Below are positions 1-11,589 of a stretch of DNA of 64,000 nucleotides, piece after piece; the first letter of the stretch is position 1, and each line of letters begins with the position of its first letter. The DNA comes from Saururus chinensis (taxonomy: Eukaryota > Streptophyta > Magnoliopsida > Piperales > Saururaceae): positions 29,590,756-29,654,755 of the forward strand of contig CP141150.1 of NCBI GenBank assembly GCA_035235625.1, given 5' to 3'. Both the position numbers and the translations under genes were made by a program. The notes under the pieces were generated by a model that worked only from the letters and a program-made list of their open reading frames with translations, did not search any database and was not told the origin of the DNA.

Positions 1-716
1 TGCCATTGAAGATGCAACATTGCCTTGATTCTCAAGTAAGCAGTCTCAAGCGAACAAGAGCTTCATGTTTGGAGATCATCATTATCATTGTCATCAAAGC
101 ATCATTTTTACTATCATCATTTAAATTTACGAGTCTAAGACTAGGAGCATGGTTCTTATTTTGCCAACTATAGTCAATTATAGTTTTTATAATTTTTATA
201 TTCACTTAATTTTAAGAAATTTATTAAAAGGATAAAACTTTAAAATTAAAATTACATTTAGATTCAACTAACTCGGATTCTTCTAATTCAACTAATTTAT
301 ATTCAGCTAAATCAGATAATCAGTTTTTTTCAACTAATTAAGAGAATTTTTTAGATTAAAATTCAGCTGAAACAAAGGACCCTTAGATCCTAGCATAAGA
401 GAAATTAGATTGGGGAACGCTGCTTTCTCATTTGGTTCACGTACGTACAAAGGGACGCCAGATGAAACGGAAAATCTGACGAAGCGTTTCGGTGCTCTAC
501 ATGGGAATCTCCACTGGTAGGCCGGGCCATCATTTTCCCCCATCGCTGGCTTTCCCTGGTCGAGTGCTGGTTAATATGACTCCTCCATGAACTTATTTGC
601 ATAGAATCCAGTTTTTATCCACAGCCACTTTCTTGGCAGTAGGATTTTTTTTTAATGCTCGTAGTCTTATATATTTCATATGCTTTTAGTAGACACAACA
701 ATTCAAGCATTGATGT
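1..716. other. AT-rich 3' flank of secreted-peptide gene 1
   Basis: No gene is supported here. Positions about 150-370 are strongly AT-rich. On the minus strand, about 395-716 is the downstream flank of peptide gene 1. It aligns by eye, in blocks, with 18.98-19.17 kb downstream of peptide gene 2, for example around 410-450 against 19110-19155. This block is therefore part of the duplicated unit and is probably 3' UTR or terminator DNA. The short ORFs in it share the phrase KAAFP but have no common reading frame that continues the gene. Confidence 0.6.
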
Positions 717-1059
717 TTATATAGCTGCAGAAAAAGAAGTGGCTTCATATCTGAATTGAGGAGCTCCTGGCAACATCAGTGACTCAGAATCTAAAGTTGG
801 CGGGTTAGTTTCACTATCAGGAGATGGTGGAGTCCGGGATGGCCTTGAACCTGCATATGTCACCAAAAACACATCTCCTCCAAGCTCTGCTGAAAACATG
901 TTGTTAAGGCTAACATTCACTACAAGTTAAACACGTTTCAGTGTCTGCAAATGGTTCCTAATTACCAGGAAACGCTCTTGCTTGAATTCTAGGGGCCATG
1001 ATATGCAGTGCAAGTAAGATGGAGCAGACAACCAGTGCTTGTTTCATGCTTCTCTCCAT
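717..1059 (-). CDS. small secreted peptide precursor, paralogue 1 (two exons)
   Basis: Inferred two-exon gene. Exon 1 is 1059-966 and exon 2 is 886-717. The 79-bp intron has GT at 965-964 and AG before 886. The product is 87 residues. Residues 1-27 look like a signal peptide: MERSMKQ, then a hydrophobic core of about 15 residues, ending near IQA or ARA. The mature part is short, proline- and serine-rich, and carries FLVTYA and, near the C terminus, ESLMLP followed by AP-x-F-x-Y. The start was chosen because MxRxMKQAL is shared with the paralogue at 18.6 kb; both genes also have an in-frame Met five codons in. Intron position and phase 1 are identical in the two genes. I recognise no known peptide-hormone family (not CLE, CEP, PSK, RGF/CIF, IDA or PIP by motif). 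An apoplastic signalling or defence role is inference. The C terminus differs from the paralogue through a 16-bp indel. Confidence 0.72.
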
Positions 1060-1116
1060 TCATGAGCTCCAAACGTTTGGGATGCTGGCGTGCCCTTTTT
1101 AAAAGCATGATAAAGG

Positions 1117-1153
1117 TTTATATAGAGATAAGCTAAACCAAGTCTTCCCGTGT
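1117..1153 (-). promoter_or_regulatory. core promoter of peptide gene 1: TATA box and conserved block
   Basis: On the minus strand TATATAA lies at about 1124-1118, some 60 bp before the ATG at 1059. It is preceded at 1153-1138 by ACACGGGAAGACTTGG. Both elements, and a GGGCACGCC-AACGTTTGGA stretch just before the ATG, recur upstream of peptide gene 2 in the same order. Conservation between divergent paralogues supports function; the factors binding are unknown. Confidence 0.6.
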
Positions 1154-1239
1154 TCATTTTTTTTTCGAAGTCTTCCGGTGTTGATAATATTGACTTGGCT
1201 TTCAGTTGCCTTATTGGAATAATATTCCTGTTTAATAGC

Positions 1240-1592
1240 TACCCAGTGAAGAACGAGTAGTTGTTTGAGCACTAGTCGAAAACTCGTACTTGGTAAGTGG
1301 TGCTGACTAAATGTTAGCAAGGACTCGTACTTGGGTCCACGGTAAACTTGGACGAGGGAATGAAACCACTAATTTAGAGCACCGTCCACTACATATAGGT
1401 ATGATGATTCCCTTGTTATTAGTTGTTTTATGATAATTTTTTGTCATAGAAGTCCTAAAATATACTTAATACTTGACTACTCTTAAGACATTAGCTTAAT
1501 ATGTTGACCACGCACTTCCGTGTATGTTTAACAATTCAAGTAAATTAAAAGTTTTGTGTGGGGCTCATGTGTGTTTCCTTCCCACATCCAGT
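1240..1592. other. intergenic flank between peptide gene 1 and copia element I
   Basis: Distal upstream region of peptide gene 1 (minus strand), running to the target site of the adjoining retrotransposon. The part near 1180-1240 still aligns loosely with the upstream region of peptide gene 2. I see no other coding or RNA signal here. Confidence 0.4.
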
Positions 1593-2017
1593 TGTTAGTG
1601 TGTCCCCATATGTAGACCCCATTGGAAACTCAAAAGTCCGAAGAAAATAAAAAGATATTTAGAAATGAAAATTTGTGTTTTATATTAATTAAAATAAAAA
1701 TTTAGAATTAACTTGGTCGGTTATTAAAAGGTGTATGTGAGGTCATTTATTGGTGTCCATTTGATGAGAATTGTTACTATGAGGCTATATACATGCCTAG
1801 TCCCTTCACTCACTTGTTAATCTTTGAGGTTCCTCATCCATTCTTAACAAGAAGAGCAAAGAAGGTTTAGTATTATTCATATTGGTAGATTCTCTCTTAC
1901 ATCTATATATACATCATGTTAAATAAGTAAGGTACATTTTTTATCTTTAAATATTATGTTATTTGCCTTATACTATATTCCTAAGTGATGATCTCGTTAA
2001 TTCATATACATCTAACA
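1593..2017 (+). repeat. 5' LTR of copia element I
   Basis: Begins TGTTAG and ends TAACA. It matches 6733-7207 and lacks the CA/TA microsatellite present in that copy. The TATA box at 1786-1791 is the likely element promoter. Confidence 0.88.
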
Positions 2018-2019
2018 TG

Positions 2020-2031
2020 TGGTATCGGAGC
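2020..2031 (+). other. primer binding site, initiator-Met tRNA
   Basis: TGGTATCGGAGC, one base from the canonical TGGTATCAGAGC of plant copia elements, lies two bases after the 5' LTR end. The same variant is used by the large copia element at 21.99-41.93 kb. Confidence 0.88.
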
Positions 2032-3029
2032 ATTTTCACTTAAGAAAAACATAGATTTTAAGGTTTGAAGTTTTCTTCATTTTTTTAGATTTGTGACAAT
2101 ATCTTGACTTTTTTACTCAATTTTTGAAGTTTTGGATTGCATATTTGAGTCTCTAGATATAGAATACATTAACCCATCATAAACTTCAAAGGTCTACGAG
2201 AAAAACTAAAATTTTTATTAGCTTATTTCTGATTTTGATTCAGAAATTTTTTAAAGCCTCCAATTTATATTTATTTAATCTGGTTCACTCAATTAAATAT
2301 CTTATTTAATCCTTTTTAAGCATATTTCATGCTGATTTAGATTGATTCGCTCACATTTAGTCTAATTTTTCCTATTTTGAGTTGATTAGTTTACTAATTT
2401 TGTGATTGATTTGTGAGCTAGTATGATATATATCTTGCTCATTTGATGTTGATATCGTGATTTATCATGAAACTTTATCAAAATATTATCATGTTTAAGT
2501 TATCCACTTGGAGCGGTAGTTTTATAGGTGAGCAGTCTGATTTAATCTCATTCATTATATTGATCTTGTTTGTCACCTTAGTAGTCGGACCATGATAATT
2601 TATGAGATTGAATTTGAATTGCAAGTTTAGATCATGATAAGTGCATTTATCCAATAGGAGATCAGTACTTGTTGTTGAATTAAACTTGTAGGGAATTTAT
2701 ATTCAAGGAAACTACTAGCATGCTGAAATCTCATCCCATAAGAGGGATTGTAGTGATACACTCAATTTCTCACCAGGTGTGGTTGAGAGTCTCATAAAGA
2801 CGAGAGGACTACTAGCATGTTGTGATTTCATCCCATAGGAGAGATTATAATTATGCACTTAGACTCTTAACAGAGACATTAAGGGAGGCGTTTAAATCAC
2901 CCCTGGTTGATGCTCCTTTAAGACAGATATTTAATTTGTGTGAGTATGTGTATTTATTTTGTCGCTTGGACTGTAGTCATTCATTCTATATTTAACCTCA
3001 TGTTCTCCATTTAAACTCCCACATAAACT

Positions 3030-6000
3030 AATTTTAAAGAGTGGAAAGAGGATGTTGAGTTACAACTCAATATTCATGATTTGGACATCGCCTTACTTGA
3101 GAATGAGCCACTTGTACCTACAAATGAAAGCACCAATGTCCAAAACGCTGCCTATAAGTTATGACAGAAATCAAATCATATCAGTATACAACTTATGATG
3201 AAGTCCATTTCCTAATTTCTTAGAGGATCTATTCCAAAATGTGACAAAGCTAAGGATTTTTTGGAAAAGGTTATGTAGAACAGTTTTATAATTTTGAAAA
3301 AACTGAGACCAATATTCTTATCAATAAACTGGTGAACATGAAATATACTGATACTGGGGATATTTGTGAGCACATTTTAGAGATGCCATTTATTGCTGGG
3401 AAAATCAAGGAATATGGAGTGAATATTGATGATAATTTTATTGTGCATCTTACCCTTAATTCTCTCCATTCTTAATTTGGCCCATTTAAGATAACCTATA
3501 ATGCCCAAAAGGACAAGTGAACCCTAAATAAACTAATATCCATGACAATTAATAAATAAAAGTATCTTAATCAAGATACGTTAGAGAGTGCAAACGTTGT
3601 GACTGCTAATAAGAACTTTAATGGTCGTCCCTACTAGAACAAGAATAGGAAGCAAGAAAATCAGCAGTCAAAGGATTCTCATTCTAACACTGATAAAATC
3701 CCTCAGACCTCAAAGCCTCAAAATAAGTAAAGCATAACTTGTTTTTTCTGCAAGAAGAAAGGTCATGCCAAAAAGGAATGTAGGAAGTTTAAAGCTTGGT
3801 TAGAGAAGAAAGGTATTTTTCAATCCTTTTGTGATTTTTGAATCTAACTTAGCATATGTTCCCCTAAACACTAAGTGGATTGATACAGGAGCCACTATTC
3901 ATGTATGTAATAATATGCAGGGTTTTTAAATCAGAGGAAGCCAAATGAGAATGAGAGAGCTATTTTGATGAGAAATAGAGTTAAGGCCAAAGTGAAAGTC
4001 ATTAGAGTCTATAGATTAAAACTACATACTGGATATGTATTGGTCCTGCATGATATAGTTTTTGTACCCTCCATTGCCCGTAACTTGTTATCTATTTCTA
4101 GACTTGACGTTTGTGGCTACTCTATTAGCTTCATAAATAAATGTTTTACTTTATATCTTGGCTCTTCTATGATGGGAAATGGTTTCCTTAGTCATGATCT
4201 TTACCAACTAAATTTACATGACTCCTCTAAGTCATTTTCCCTGCATGTTGTGAAGTGGTTGGCCTTAAACGTAAACTCCAAAATAAAAACTCGTCTACCT
4301 TGTGGCATAGACATTTGGGTCATATATCGATGGATAGAATGGAGAGGTTAATAAAGGATAAAATTTTGTGTAATCTTGATTTCTCGAATTTTAACACTTG
4401 CATTGGGTGTATTAAGGGGAAAATGACCAAGACTCGAAAGAAAACTACTACCATAAGCTCAAATCTACTAGAATTGATCCATATAGATATTTGAGGTCTA
4501 TTTAGTGTGCCTACTTTTGGAGGAAAAAGATATTTCATCACCTTCATTAATGACTTCTCCCGATATGGTTATATATTTCTTCTTCATGAGAAATCTCTAG
4601 CAAAATGGATTTGTCGAATGACGCAATATGACTCTTATGGATATGGTGCGCACTATGATTACAAATTATTTTTTACCAAATTCCTTATGGGGAGAAACAT
4701 TAAAGACAATTGTTTATATTTTTAACCGAATGCCTTCTAAATCATTGCCAAAAACCCCTTTTGAATTATGGTATGGTAAGAAACCAAGTTTGAGGCACTT
4801 ACATGATTGGGGTTGTGCAGCTGAAGCTAGACCTTATCACCCTCACGAAAAAGAAACTTGACTCTAGAACTATAAGTTTGAAGGATATTATGGAGGAGGA
4901 ATTGAAATTGATAAACTAAAACCAAGTTTGGCAACTTGTAGAATTACTTGAAGGTGTTCAACCCATCGGCTGCAAATGGGTATTTAAGACAAAATGTGAC
5001 TCAAAGGGTAAAATAGAAATATATAAAGCAAGACTTGTCATAAAAAAATATACACAAAGAAATGACATTGACTATGGTGACACTTTTTCTCTAGTTTTAA
5101 AGAAAGATTCACTTAGAGTGAACATGACTTCAGTTGCTCGTTATATCAAATGGATGTCAAAATAGCCTTCCTAAATAGAGATTTAGAAGAGAAAGTGCAC
5201 ATGGAGCAACCGGAATATTTTAAAAATTTAGGAAATTCAAATTTGGTTTGTAAGGTCCAAATGTGGATGATATCTTTCTGCCCAGCAATTACATTTGTCT
5301 TTTACAAAAAATTAAAGAGTTCCTATCACAAAATTTTGAGATGAAAGACATTGGGGAGGCATCTTTTGTGGTTGGAATAGAGATACATCATGACAGATGA
5401 CGTGGTCCTCTGGGTTTGTCTCATAGGGCTTATATTAACCATCTGCTCAAGAGATTTAGGCTAGAGACTTGCTCTCCATGTGAAGCTCCTATTTTAAAAT
5501 GAGACAAATTTAGCCTAATGAAATGTTCAGAAAGCAAGGTTCAAAAATCTCATATGTCAAGTATCCCCTATGCATATGTTGTTGGGAGTCTCATGTATGC
5601 TCAAGTTTGTACTCACCTAGACATTGCTTTTGTCGTAGGCAGACTTGGTTATTTTTAGCATAATCCTATTATGGTTCATTGGAAGGCTACAAAGAAAGTC
5701 CTGCAATATCTTTAAGTCAATAAAGATTTCATACTCACATTCAGGAGATAATAGTCCCTATTGGTTGAGGGATATTCTGACTTAGATTTTGCTAGTTGCC
5801 TTGACAGCAAGAAATCCACTTTAGGTTGTGTCTTTATGATGGCAGGAGGGGCTATGTCATGGAAAAATTCTAAACAAACTCTTGCAGCATCTTCACCCTA
5901 TCGAGCTAGAATTTGTGGCTTGATTTGAGGCCACTAAGGAGGCTATTTGGCTGCAAAACTTTATTTTGGGACTTAGGGTTGTTGACTTCAATCAAAAGCC

Positions 6001-6250
6001 ACTAAAAATTTATTGTGACAACTCCACAGTTGTTCTCTTCTCTAAAAATAACAAGAGTTCAACCAAATCAAAGCGCATAGACATTAAGTATCCTGTTATT
6101 AGAGAAAGAGTAAAGAATCCTCAAATCTTTATTGAAAACATTAGCATTGACAAGATGTTACCTAATCCTTTGACAAAAGGCTTATCCCTTAGAGTATTTA
6201 AAGAATACTCATATGGTATGGGTGTAAGAGCTTCTTTTGATATTTAAGTC
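3030..6250 (+). pseudogene. gag-pol remnant of copia element I
   Basis: Frame-broken gag-pol. Recognisable in order: a gag segment from about 3040 (WKEDVELQL); a CCHC zinc knuckle at 3740-3781 (C-x2-C-x4-H-x4-C, complete); an aspartic protease active site DTGA at about 3882-3893; the integrase HHCC zinc region at about 4300-4440 (LWHRHLGH); the integrase core start at about 4480-4600; the RT start (AFLNRDLEEK) at about 5150-5245; an RNase H segment at about 5775-5865; and the C-terminal tail ending at 6247. Numerous stops and frameshifts interrupt it. The integrase core and much of the RT palm are deleted, because integrase sequence jumps within about 100 bp from the N-terminal core to the later NRMPSK region. 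It cannot encode an active polyprotein. Confidence 0.9.
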
Positions 6251-6732
6251 AATGGGAGTGTGTGTATTTGTCTACAGACATTTTGTAATGATAATTCTGA
6301 CTTAAGAACCACATTATGTTTCATTCAATCAAAGAAACCTATAGTTAATTATGATTATTTTGTTATTTTTTATTCAGTTTTTGAAGTATCAATAAAGTCA
6401 AAAGTTTGGATTGCTTGTAATATTTATGTTCAAGCCACACTAAATCCATTAAGAGGTCATGTTAGTAGGGTTATTGATATAGTAACCATGCTAGTCCTAG
6501 CACTCCATAAATAAGTGTTTTGATTGTCATGATCCTTTATATCAACCTATTCGAATTACCCCTTCTATGACTAAGAAATTTTTAAAAAAAATTGTGAGCT
6601 CACGTGATTTGTAAACTCTGAATTTCCAAATTTTTAAAATTATTATTATTTATTTTATTTCTTCAAACTTTGTGGGTCCAAGTGGGAGCATACATTATGG
6701 CATGTCCCCACATGTGTGAACAAGTGTGAGAA

Positions 6733-7032
6733 TATTGGTGTGTCCCCACATGTGGACCCCATTGGAAACCCAAAAGCCATGAAGAAAATAAAAAGTCATT
6801 TGGAAATGAAAAGTCATGTTTTGCATTAATTAAAATAAAAATTTGGAATTAACTTTATCTGTTCCAAAGGGGTGTGTGAGAGGCCATTTATTGGTATCCC
6901 TTTGATGGAAAGGGTCACCAAGAGGCTATATATATGCCTAGTCCCTTCACTCACTTATCAATCATAAGGTTCCTCATCCATTCTTGATAAGAAGAGTGAA
7001 GAAGACTTGGTGTTATTCATATTGGTGGATTA

Positions 7033-7098
<66 letters not shown>

Positions 7099-7207
7099 CC
7101 ATACATCATGTAAAGTAAGCGAGGTACGCTTTTTATCTCTAAATATTATTTTATTTGCCTTATGCTTTATCCCTGTGATGATCCTATAAATTTATATACA
7201 TCCAACA
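6733..7207 (+). repeat. 3' LTR of copia element I
   Basis: Partner of 1593-2017. It ends CCAACA at 7207 and contains an expanded CA then TA microsatellite at about 7039-7098, where the 5' LTR has only a short CTATATATA. The region just before it (about 6678-6732) is a partial tandem copy of the PPT/LTR junction. Confidence 0.87.
7039..7098. repeat. CA/TA compound microsatellite inside LTR
   Basis: About 15 CA units run directly into about 12 TA units. It explains a spurious ORF with a run of His-Thr repeats. It arose after LTR insertion because the sister LTR lacks it. Confidence 0.95.
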
Positions 7208-8354
7208 CCAGCTTCTCAAGTTCCAGAAGTTCCTTTTGACATGAAATTTGGGAGATGAGCACATAGAGAGTGTTTCTTGTAGCCAAGTCACTTAATGGGT
7301 GGCGTGGTCTTCATAAGGGGGTTTGAGACGTGAAGCTACCACAACCGGGTAGTGAAATGGGCTTGATTGTGTGAAATGGGCTTGATCGCATAAGAGGTTT
7401 GGGTTTTTGCTGCTACAAAAACAGAAGTCCCCATCTAATCGATTTTGTTTAGTGTAATGAGTGGGAGAGATTAAAAATCGTTAAACACTTCCATGGAAAA
7501 AAATTGTCTTTGCTCTCCATGCCCATTTTTAGAGAGATCTACAAAGATCAACAACCTTATCTTCAGACAACAGTGTGGGTTTAGAAATTTTGAACTATCT
7601 ATGAAGTTTAAAAGGATAATGTGGTGGACTCCAACAGTGGTTTAAAGATTAATCGCTGAGGAATTAGGGATTGGCGCAAGGAATTTGGAAGGTCCCCACT
7701 AAAAAGTACTTGAGGAAAACAACATCCGACATGTGAGGGAAATCCCAAATAATATCCTAGCAAACTCTCCCACCTGAACTGTCTCCTTGATTACAATTCC
7801 AATTTTGTTTTTCAACCCTCCTCTCTCTTTTGTATGTAGTTTAATTTGAAAAGAACAAAGTGTTTGAGCTGCACAACACCAGAATGGAGAAGGCTAAGGG
7901 CTAATGGAGCATAAGCGACCTGTTCATCTCCATTTTGCTTCTACTAAAAAGTCTTTCAATGCTCCTATGTTTTTTTTATTTCTTTTGTTTTAAAAAAGCT
8001 CCATGAACTTCCTCTTGATCTATGAAGAATATGGAGTTAAGAATTCTTTTTGGAAAATGAAAATAATAATTGAAAAGGTTTATGAACTACCTAATGGTGA
8101 ATGTTTTGAAAGGAAAATTCATTTGCACTAAATAGTTATTAGTAACTGTAATTGCTCTACCTATGAACCAATTATGTTCATTAATTGTTAATTTATTTTT
8201 TATCTATTTATGTCAAAAAAGGGAAGAGATAGAAATATATAGATCTCTATCTAGATATATTTCCCTAAGGAAGAACCTTCACTTAAAGGGCGTCACCAAC
8301 GCCCCTGCCCCTGACATTGTTCTCCAACGATCTTCCTTGAGCAATGGTGAAGAT
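7208..8354. other. intergenic region, nothing recognised
   Basis: Unique-looking AT-rich DNA between copia element I and a possible solo LTR. No ORF over 65 codons has recognisable similarity, and I see no RNA gene or repeat pair. Confidence 0.4.
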
Positions 8355-9889
8355 TGTTAGAATATATAAAGGCATATGTAACGTAATTGACTAATTTCAA
8401 TTATCAAAACTTCATGTATGATGTTAGGCTTAAAGTCTACTTAAATTAATGTGAAAGTCAATTTATATTCATAATTGAAGGACTTAAAAATTAGGAGCAA
8501 ATGATAAAAAAGTTCAAGGTTGAAGACTACATTAAGTGTCAAATGTTCAAAAGGCATGATATATACACTCACATACACAAATCACTTAGAATTAAGTAGA
8601 AATAATTGGTTAAAGTGATTTTGGACATTTTGGGACAATTAATATAAAAATCTAGAAAAAATGTTTATAAGGGATCAATCACCTTTGAACATAGGACTTG
8701 CAGTGATCAATATTTTAAATGATTGTTTTTCATATTTTCAACCAAGGGCATAGTCAAGCAATCGCTTGGTCAAAAGATAACTTGATTCGGTATTTCATTC
8801 AAGCAAAACCAACGAATGATAGATCACCTACATGAAACAATCAATCGCTTGCAATTTTATTTACCTAGTATAGGCTTTTGAAATAGAGTCATTTCTAAAT
8901 TGGGTTCTTTTAACCCTAATCGACTTAAGACTCTATAAAAGGGCTATGTGTGGACGAAATTGAAAAGGAAAAATCAATATTTAAGAGAAGAAAATGGGAG
9001 AGACCTTTGCCTATATTTCTCTTACATCACCATAGTTTTTTAGAGAAAATCTTATGGGTAAAAGATATTGAAAAGAGTGTTTACACAATCACATTTTCAA
9101 AGGAGCAACTAATTTTTAACTAAAAGGATTGAAGAATACTCAGGGTTAATCAACAATTAAAAGGAGATTTGATTGAGGAACAATAAGAAGACAAAGACGA
9201 AACACATAGAGAAAAGCTTCAAGGGTTTGAGGGAAACTTTAAGATCATCAATAATGCGAAAGAAACAAGAACAAAGAAAAGAGTTTCGTTTGTGTCAGGG
9301 TCTATAAAGGTTAGTGGTTTGTTCTTAGTCATGTAAAAAGATCTTACTTGCTAGTACATTGATTTAAGCCTAGAGAAAGGTTGTCTGTAGTTTATTACCC
9401 TTATTTGGGTTTTTTACATAAAAATCCTTGTATGTTTTTTACATGCTTGTTGTTTAATTAATTGGCAAATTGATCATAAATCATTTTGAAGGACTAGGTT
9501 TTTATTTTTGCTACACAAATAAATTTTTGCGCAAAAGAGGTCATATCTCTTAATTCTTACTTTGTCCAAACAACTAGTTTTAAGTGCAATTTGGTAATCT
9601 ACTAGTTTGATTAGATGGATATTAAACTCTCAGGTAGCTTTCATAATAACATGAGGTCAACCAAGTATGTAGCCTTCTCTCTCATCTTTGTAAAGACAAA
9701 ATATATTTTTTCATATATCACTGAATACAAATTGAGGAAAAGGAAAACATAAAATTGAAAGGGATTATGTGAAAAAAAAAGTCAACCATATCTCTAGGTC
9801 TCTTAGTCATCAATTTCACATTATATTCTAAACTCTAAACTCAATTAACTTGACCAATGGGTTCAAAGTTTGGAAAACAAATTCTAACA
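8355..9889 (+). repeat. possible solo LTR of a long-LTR retrotransposon
   Basis: The interval begins TGTTAGAAT and ends ATTCTAACA, a perfect 9-bp inverted terminus starting TG and ending CA. It contains a TATA-like TCTATAAAAGGG near 8934 followed by AG-rich leader-like sequence. It is 1535 bp, non-coding and without a partner copy in the window. No clear 5-bp target duplication is visible. It could be chance termini in ordinary intergenic DNA. Confidence 0.32.
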
Positions 9890-11557
9890 CTTATAGCTAA
9901 GATGAAGAAGATAGTATGGTCAAATTTGACAATAATTCCACTAGCTCTCCATGTGAATTATGACATAGTAACAAAATATCATGCTATGTGGAACAAAAAT
10001 CTTTTTGTAGTTTTTCAATAGTTAAAATCAAAATGAAAATTGAACTAAAAATCAACAATTATTTCCAAAAGTGAACATAGAAAACAAAACTAATCATCTA
10101 TGCAAGTAATCCCATTTGATTCCATCAAGTGAATGAATCTATTTGAATCCAAAGATTATGTAAATATATTCGTTTGCACTGGAATCAAACTGAATATTGA
10201 CAATGCATTGTTCAATTATATATCTTATTAAATGATGTTTGATATCAATTTACAATTCTAGAGCATTGAATTGGATTCTTAAGCATCAAAATGACACTAA
10301 GATTAACTTGTACTAGTATTATCATTTGGCATATATTTTAGTCAACACTAGAAAAAGCAACATTATTCTGCTTTTCGATCTATGGAATGTCGACAAAACC
10401 TATTGTAATACTTTCATCAACCATCATTAATACTAAGTAGTTATGGTACTTTATGTTTTTGGTCATAATAGTGTAGTAACAATGCAAGAATTCAATGACA
10501 CTTTTTGCAATGAATTTTTTTTGTCATAAAAGTATGTTTGCAATGCTTTTTGGGCTTCTTGTGAGGCCTTGGAGCATCACAATTGCCCCATTTTGTTAAA
10601 GTGTTATCTATGCTCTATCCTCGCTTGGCAAAGTTATGATGAATTTCTTTTTTTGTTGAAGAGATGGGGAATTTAATATAGTTTGTCATTTTTTTATTCA
10701 TTATTATACTCATCTCTTTTGAGCTTAATAAAAGGGGTCATCTCCCCCCATTTACTAATATGAAAAAAAATGCATATGTGATCAATTCCTATTACTAATT
10801 GCAAGATTTGATCTTATGGTAATTTACCTTACCAATAGAACAATGGTGCAACTCATAAGAGAGGATGGTAGAAGGTGGTCAGCAACAAATGACATCATAC
10901 AGTGCAAAGCCCATAGCAATGTGTTAGTATATGTTATAAGACCATTTCACCCAAGGATAAAAAGAAAGCCAATGATGAATTCAATTTCACTAATAAACTA
11001 ATAAAGCATCTATGATCAAGATAAATCCTTAAGCCTCATATGATTAGGACTCCAAGCCAATGGATTCACTAGGACTCCATATGTAGCTCATTAATTCATC
11101 CTAATAGAAGGTTTAATAGTTCCTGTTTCCCTTGCTAGTGATGCTCTTTTCCTATTGGTTATTAAATTGAACCCTCTTATTCTAGGTTTCATATCTATAA
11201 TTATCTTATCTATATTTAGTATGCCACCACTATATTAAGGGGTCGTTTGTGTACTGAACTTGTGTAAAATTCCATTGATTCTATCTCAATTCTAGTTTAA
11301 ATTATCAGAATCATGTTTGTGTGTTGAAGGTGGGCAAAATTAAAAATTTAATCCCGAAGTTGATTCCAAGCCATTTCGAGCTAGAATCGGCTTGAATAAT
11401 TGAATTACCTCATGAGGTGATTCCGTCGATTCTGACTCCCAACCCCCATTTTGAAAATTACGGATTCCTTTATTTTTTAACAATTACCTCTCATATCGAT
11501 TTGGGCCTGGAAAAATATGTCATATACGCGGGGCCTACTTTAAAAGCGTTTGACCTA
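9890..11557. other. intergenic region, nothing recognised
   Basis: Non-coding, AT-rich. The last 320 bp (from about 11237) begin GGGGTCGTTTG, reminiscent of one end of a small DNA element, but no matching second end is found. This stretch replaces most of the 3' LTR of copia element II, so a breakpoint lies at about 11557/11558. Confidence 0.4.
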
Positions 11558-11589
11558 AATAACCTTTGACCCGCTTTTAACATCCCTTC

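Larger units (their letters stand above)
1593..7207 (+). mobile_element. Ty1/copia LTR retrotransposon I, decayed
   Basis: Full-length but dead copia element. The LTRs (1593-2017 and 6733-7207) align along their length, including the TATA box of each (TATATA at 1786-1791). A 5-bp target duplication flanks it, CCAGT at 1588-1592 and CCAGC at 7208-7212, with one mismatch. The initiator-Met PBS TGGTATCGGAGC follows the 5' LTR at 2020-2031. A purine tract AAGTGTGAGAA (6722-6732) precedes the 3' LTR. Domain order gag-protease-integrase-RT-RNase H is diagnostic of Ty1/copia. The 3' LTR begins TA instead of TG. Confidence 0.93.

Noticed and set aside
7007..7189. ORF with a His-Thr run then Ile-Tyr run
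   Set aside because: Produced by the CA/TA microsatellite in the 3' LTR of copia element I.
11237..11557. Possible hAT-type element starting GGGGTCGTTTG
   Set aside because: Only one end is visible; no inverted partner or target duplication was found.
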